Of a stretch of DNA of 64,000 nt, positions 62,097 through 64,000 are shown in pieces. The notes under the pieces were generated by a model. It did no database searches and had not been told where the DNA came from. It worked only from the letters and a program-made list of their open reading frames with translations. This DNA is from SZUA-309 sp965215995 (lineage in GTDB: Bacteria > Pseudomonadota > Gammaproteobacteria > Pseudomonadales > Azotimanducaceae). Positions within the stretch are counted from its first letter, which is position 1; every line of letters starts with the position of its first letter. The stretch is taken from assembly GCA_965215995.1 (NCBI GenBank), contig OZ244128.1:2976001-3040000 (forward strand), read 5' to 3'. The position numbers and the translations under genes are program-made.

Positions 62097-62741
62097 ATGA
62101 TCAACCCCGTCACTCGCCGCAACCTTATTACCGGCATTGCAACCGCAGCTCTTGCCAGCGCGGTACCCGCCTCCATCCGGAACACCGGTTTTGACCTCGA
62201 TCGTTTTGTCTCCGACGTGCGCGTCGCCAACGAAGAAGACGATTCGCAGAGTGCGATAGAAGGCGTACTTAGCCGAGCGCTCGCTGACCCGAAGAGCGTT
62301 TTACACGCGCTTGGAGAACCGCAATCAGTCGGGTTAACTCCGATATATCGAGGGCAGGATCTCACGATCTTAAACATCGTGTGGCCACCCTGGATGATGC
62401 TTCCTGCCCACAATCATCTGATGTGGGCGACCATTGGCATCTATACGGGACGCGAAGACAACATCATTTGGACACGAGGAGCAGAAGGAAGGGTAGAAGC
62501 TTCAGGCGCTGCCTCACTCTCCGAAGGGGAAGTGTTTTCTCTGCCGCATGACGCGATTCACTCCGTCACTAATCCCATACCGCGTCTGACCGCCGCCATC
62601 CACATCTATGGTGGAGATTTTTTTGCCGCTGAGCGCAGCGAATGGGACCCGGAGACACTGACAGAGCACCCACAAGACTTCGAGGCGGTACAAGAGCACT
62701 TTCGCGATACGTACCGCCGATTTCAAGCCGCCGAAGGTTAG
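62097..62741 (+). CDS. Cysteine-dioxygenase-like cupin with Tat-type signal
   Basis: 214 residues from ATG 62097; the frame is open to 62004. TRRNLITGIATAALASAVP is a twin-arginine-type leader. The cupin has MLPAHNHLMWATIGIYTG (His105, His107) and LPHDAIHSVTNP (His155), which match the three-His iron site of cysteine dioxygenases. Those are cytoplasmic thiol oxidases; export would be unusual. Substrate unknown. Confidence 0.7.
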   Translation: MINPVTRRNLITGIATAALASAVPASIRNTGFDLDRFVSDVRVANEEDDSQSAIEGVLSRALADPKSVLHALGEPQSVGLTPIYRGQDLTILNIVWPPWMMLPAHNHLMWATIGIYTGREDNIIWTRGAEGRVEASGAASLSEGEVFSLPHDAIHSVTNPIPRLTAAIHIYGGDFFAAERSEWDPETLTEHPQDFEAVQEHFRDTYRRFQAAEG

Positions 62742-62843
62742 CGGCTCGACCGTCGAGTATGTCTTGTTGGCCGAAAGCCGGTCTTCGCAGTGAGCCATCA
62801 GGCGGCTGCATCCGACGCTGACCATCGCCGCGGGGGATAGCCT

Positions 62844-63566
62844 TTGAAAGCCAGCAAAGACGCTTTTGGCGAAATGCTGATGGCCATCCACCACGGGCAG
62901 GACGCATTCGAAATCGTAGAACGGAATGACGGGTACATCGGGGTTGGCGTTGGTCGCCGGTATTTCGATGAGTTCGCCCGGTGGCTGCCACACGAGCGCC
63001 GGGCAATGCGTTACGTGAGGGGTCGGGTGCTGGATGTTGGCTGCGGTGCAGGCCGATGGCAGCTCGAGTTGGAGGCGAGAAGGCACCACGTCGTGGGAAT
63101 TGATACGTCGAGGTTGGCAGTAAAGGTGTGTCGGGAGCGCGGTGCAAAGGATGTTCGTCTTCAGTCAATCACTCAGGTATCTCGTGAGCTTGGGGAGTTC
63201 GACACCATCCTGATGATGGGAAACAACTTCGGCCTCTTTGGAAATGAGCAGCGAGCCAAGTGGCTGCTAAGAAGATTCAAAAACCTAACGAGCGATTCTG
63301 GTCGAATCGTCGCTGCATCGAGCGATCCACTTGAAACCGACAATCCGGTCCATCGGGCTTATCATCGCAATAACCGCAAGCTAGGACGGATGCCTGGGCA
63401 AACTCGTATCCGTGTTCGTTACTCGATTCACAGATCAGACTGGTTTGACTATCTGCTCGCTTCCCAACAAGACGCCATGAATCTGCTACGCGGGACAGGA
63501 TGGCACATAGACAAAATCGTCGATGTTGGCACGCCGCATTACGCAATGGTCCTTGAGAAGGGCTGA
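62844..63566 (+). CDS. Class I SAM-dependent methyltransferase
   Basis: 240 residues from a TTG start behind GGGGGA; ATG 62871 or 62877 is also possible. Motif I VLDVGCGAGRWQLELEARRHHVVGIDTS, then FDTILMMGNNFGLFGNE. The C-terminal part (RIRVRYSIHRSDWFDYLL, PHYAMVLEKG) fits a small-molecule methyltransferase. Third methyltransferase-like gene of the right-hand side. Confidence 0.83.
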   Translation: MKASKDAFGEMLMAIHHGQDAFEIVERNDGYIGVGVGRRYFDEFARWLPHERRAMRYVRGRVLDVGCGAGRWQLELEARRHHVVGIDTSRLAVKVCRERGAKDVRLQSITQVSRELGEFDTILMMGNNFGLFGNEQRAKWLLRRFKNLTSDSGRIVAASSDPLETDNPVHRAYHRNNRKLGRMPGQTRIRVRYSIHRSDWFDYLLASQQDAMNLLRGTGWHIDKIVDVGTPHYAMVLEKG

Positions 63567-63651
63567 TAACGACCGGGCAAAGGTGTCCAACACGACCACA
63601 AGCGCGTATACCCACCTAGGGTAGTACGGGTAAAGATACCGCATGCGACTA

Positions 63652-64000
63652 TCACCCGAACGTGGAGGCCAGAAACCGGAGCAGCAATCGCCCGTTCTCA
63701 TCTGAGTAAGAGCCCTCGCTGGCGTCTGAAAACGCGCTTCGAGCGTGCAGTGTCAGATGATTATTCAGCACCAGCAGTTCGCCCGGTTCGAGTCTTATTT
63801 CCAGCGACATCTCGTCTCTCTCCGCGATCTCCTCGTAGGCATCGTAGAGCTGCAGGCGCTCCTCACTCAGCTCAACGCCTTCGTGTCGGGTAACGGAACG
63901 GAAGTAGTCTGCCAGATAGAGCGTGCTTAGATTCTCTCCCGTCCAGCAGGACGGCACGATCTCAGCCCAGGGAAGTGCATCCTTCGGTTGCTCATTGCGC
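63652..64000 (-). CDS. TauD/TfdA-family dioxygenase, C-terminal part
   Basis: The frame is open to the window edge (5' end missing). The visible C-terminal part has LLVLNNHLTLHARSAFSD (distal iron His and surrounding) and GRLLLRFLAS (2-oxoglutarate Arg), typical of TauD/TfdA Fe(II)/2-oxoglutarate enzymes, which hydroxylate small substrates. Substrate cannot be read from this part. Confidence 0.75.
   Translation of the reverse strand, partial: RNEQPKDALPWAEIVPSCWTGENLSTLYLADYFRSVTRHEGVELSEERLQLYDAYEEIAERDEMSLEIRLEPGELLVLNNHLTLHARSAFSDASEGSYSDENGRLLLRFLASTFG

Noticed and set aside
1..64000. CRISPR arrays, tRNA, rRNA, insertion sequences or prophage
   Set aside because: No spaced direct repeats, tRNA cloverleaf, rRNA motif, transposase or phage structural gene was found by reading.

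Overview
The window looks like a chromosomal segment of a GC-rich Gammaproteobacterium, probably marine or oligotrophic. The evidence is the DUF3450-type TonB operon, two CYP153-family P450s, a COQ4 homologue, a TonB-dependent receptor behind a Fur-box-like palindrome, a sigma-32-type heat-shock promoter, and Proteobacteria-type SSS, AKR and LLM enzymes. The genus cannot be fixed from the sequence alone. No rRNA, tRNA, CRISPR array, transposase, integrase or phage gene was seen.

Layout. 0-9.7 kb: a truncated unknown gene, a DUF3604 protein, CYP153 plus a serine hydrolase, then a leftward set (c-type-haem lipoprotein, sodium/solute symporter, aldo/keto reductase, amidohydrolase). 9.7-16.9 kb: a methyltransferase, then a tightly coupled TonB energising operon (DUF3450, TtpC-like MotA/TolQ/ExbB, ExbB, ExbD, TonB, TPR protein) and a PhyH dioxygenase. 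This stretch holds two copies of a 49-nt palindromic repeat whose stems differ by compensating changes. 17-27 kb: envelope proteins, a molybdopterin oxidoreductase, a CadC-like TPR regulator, a sulfatase and an SDR. 28-31 kb: a TonB-dependent receptor with a CxxC pair in its plug, plus a thioredoxin-like partner, behind a near-perfect palindromic Fur-box candidate. 31-42 kb: catabolic and redox enzymes (MDR, LLM, COQ4, TetR, second CYP153, DAAO-like flavoprotein, DLH, SDR, fused hydrolase). 42-50 kb: VOC and methyltransferase pair, kinase-like protein, arsN2/4TM/yqaA operon, MarR-NnrU, PhyH, Hsp20, HEAT protein. 50-58 kb: a TetR/hydrolase/PON-like operon divergent from GST and amidohydrolase, a second TetR, a homocysteine methyltransferase-family protein and a hydrolase. 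58-64 kb: small regulators, a secreted stand-alone SAM-hydrolase-type C-domain, GFA, VOC, two methyltransferases, a cysteine-dioxygenase-like cupin and a truncated TauD/TfdA gene.

The gene content suggests uptake through TonB-powered receptors and oxidation or hydrolysis of aliphatic or terpenoid-like compounds. Many small divergent regulator/enzyme units carry visible inverted repeats. No natural-product core synthase is present, so this is catabolic and accessory chromosome rather than a biosynthetic cluster.

Most unusual single gene: a Tat-lipoprotein flavoenzyme at 36427-37560. The segment that forms the C-terminus of D-amino-acid oxidases lies at its N-terminus, before the FAD Rossmann motif, which reads as a circular permutation. 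Second: a secreted protein at 59289-59696 that is only the C-terminal domain of the SAM hydroxide adenosyltransferase family.
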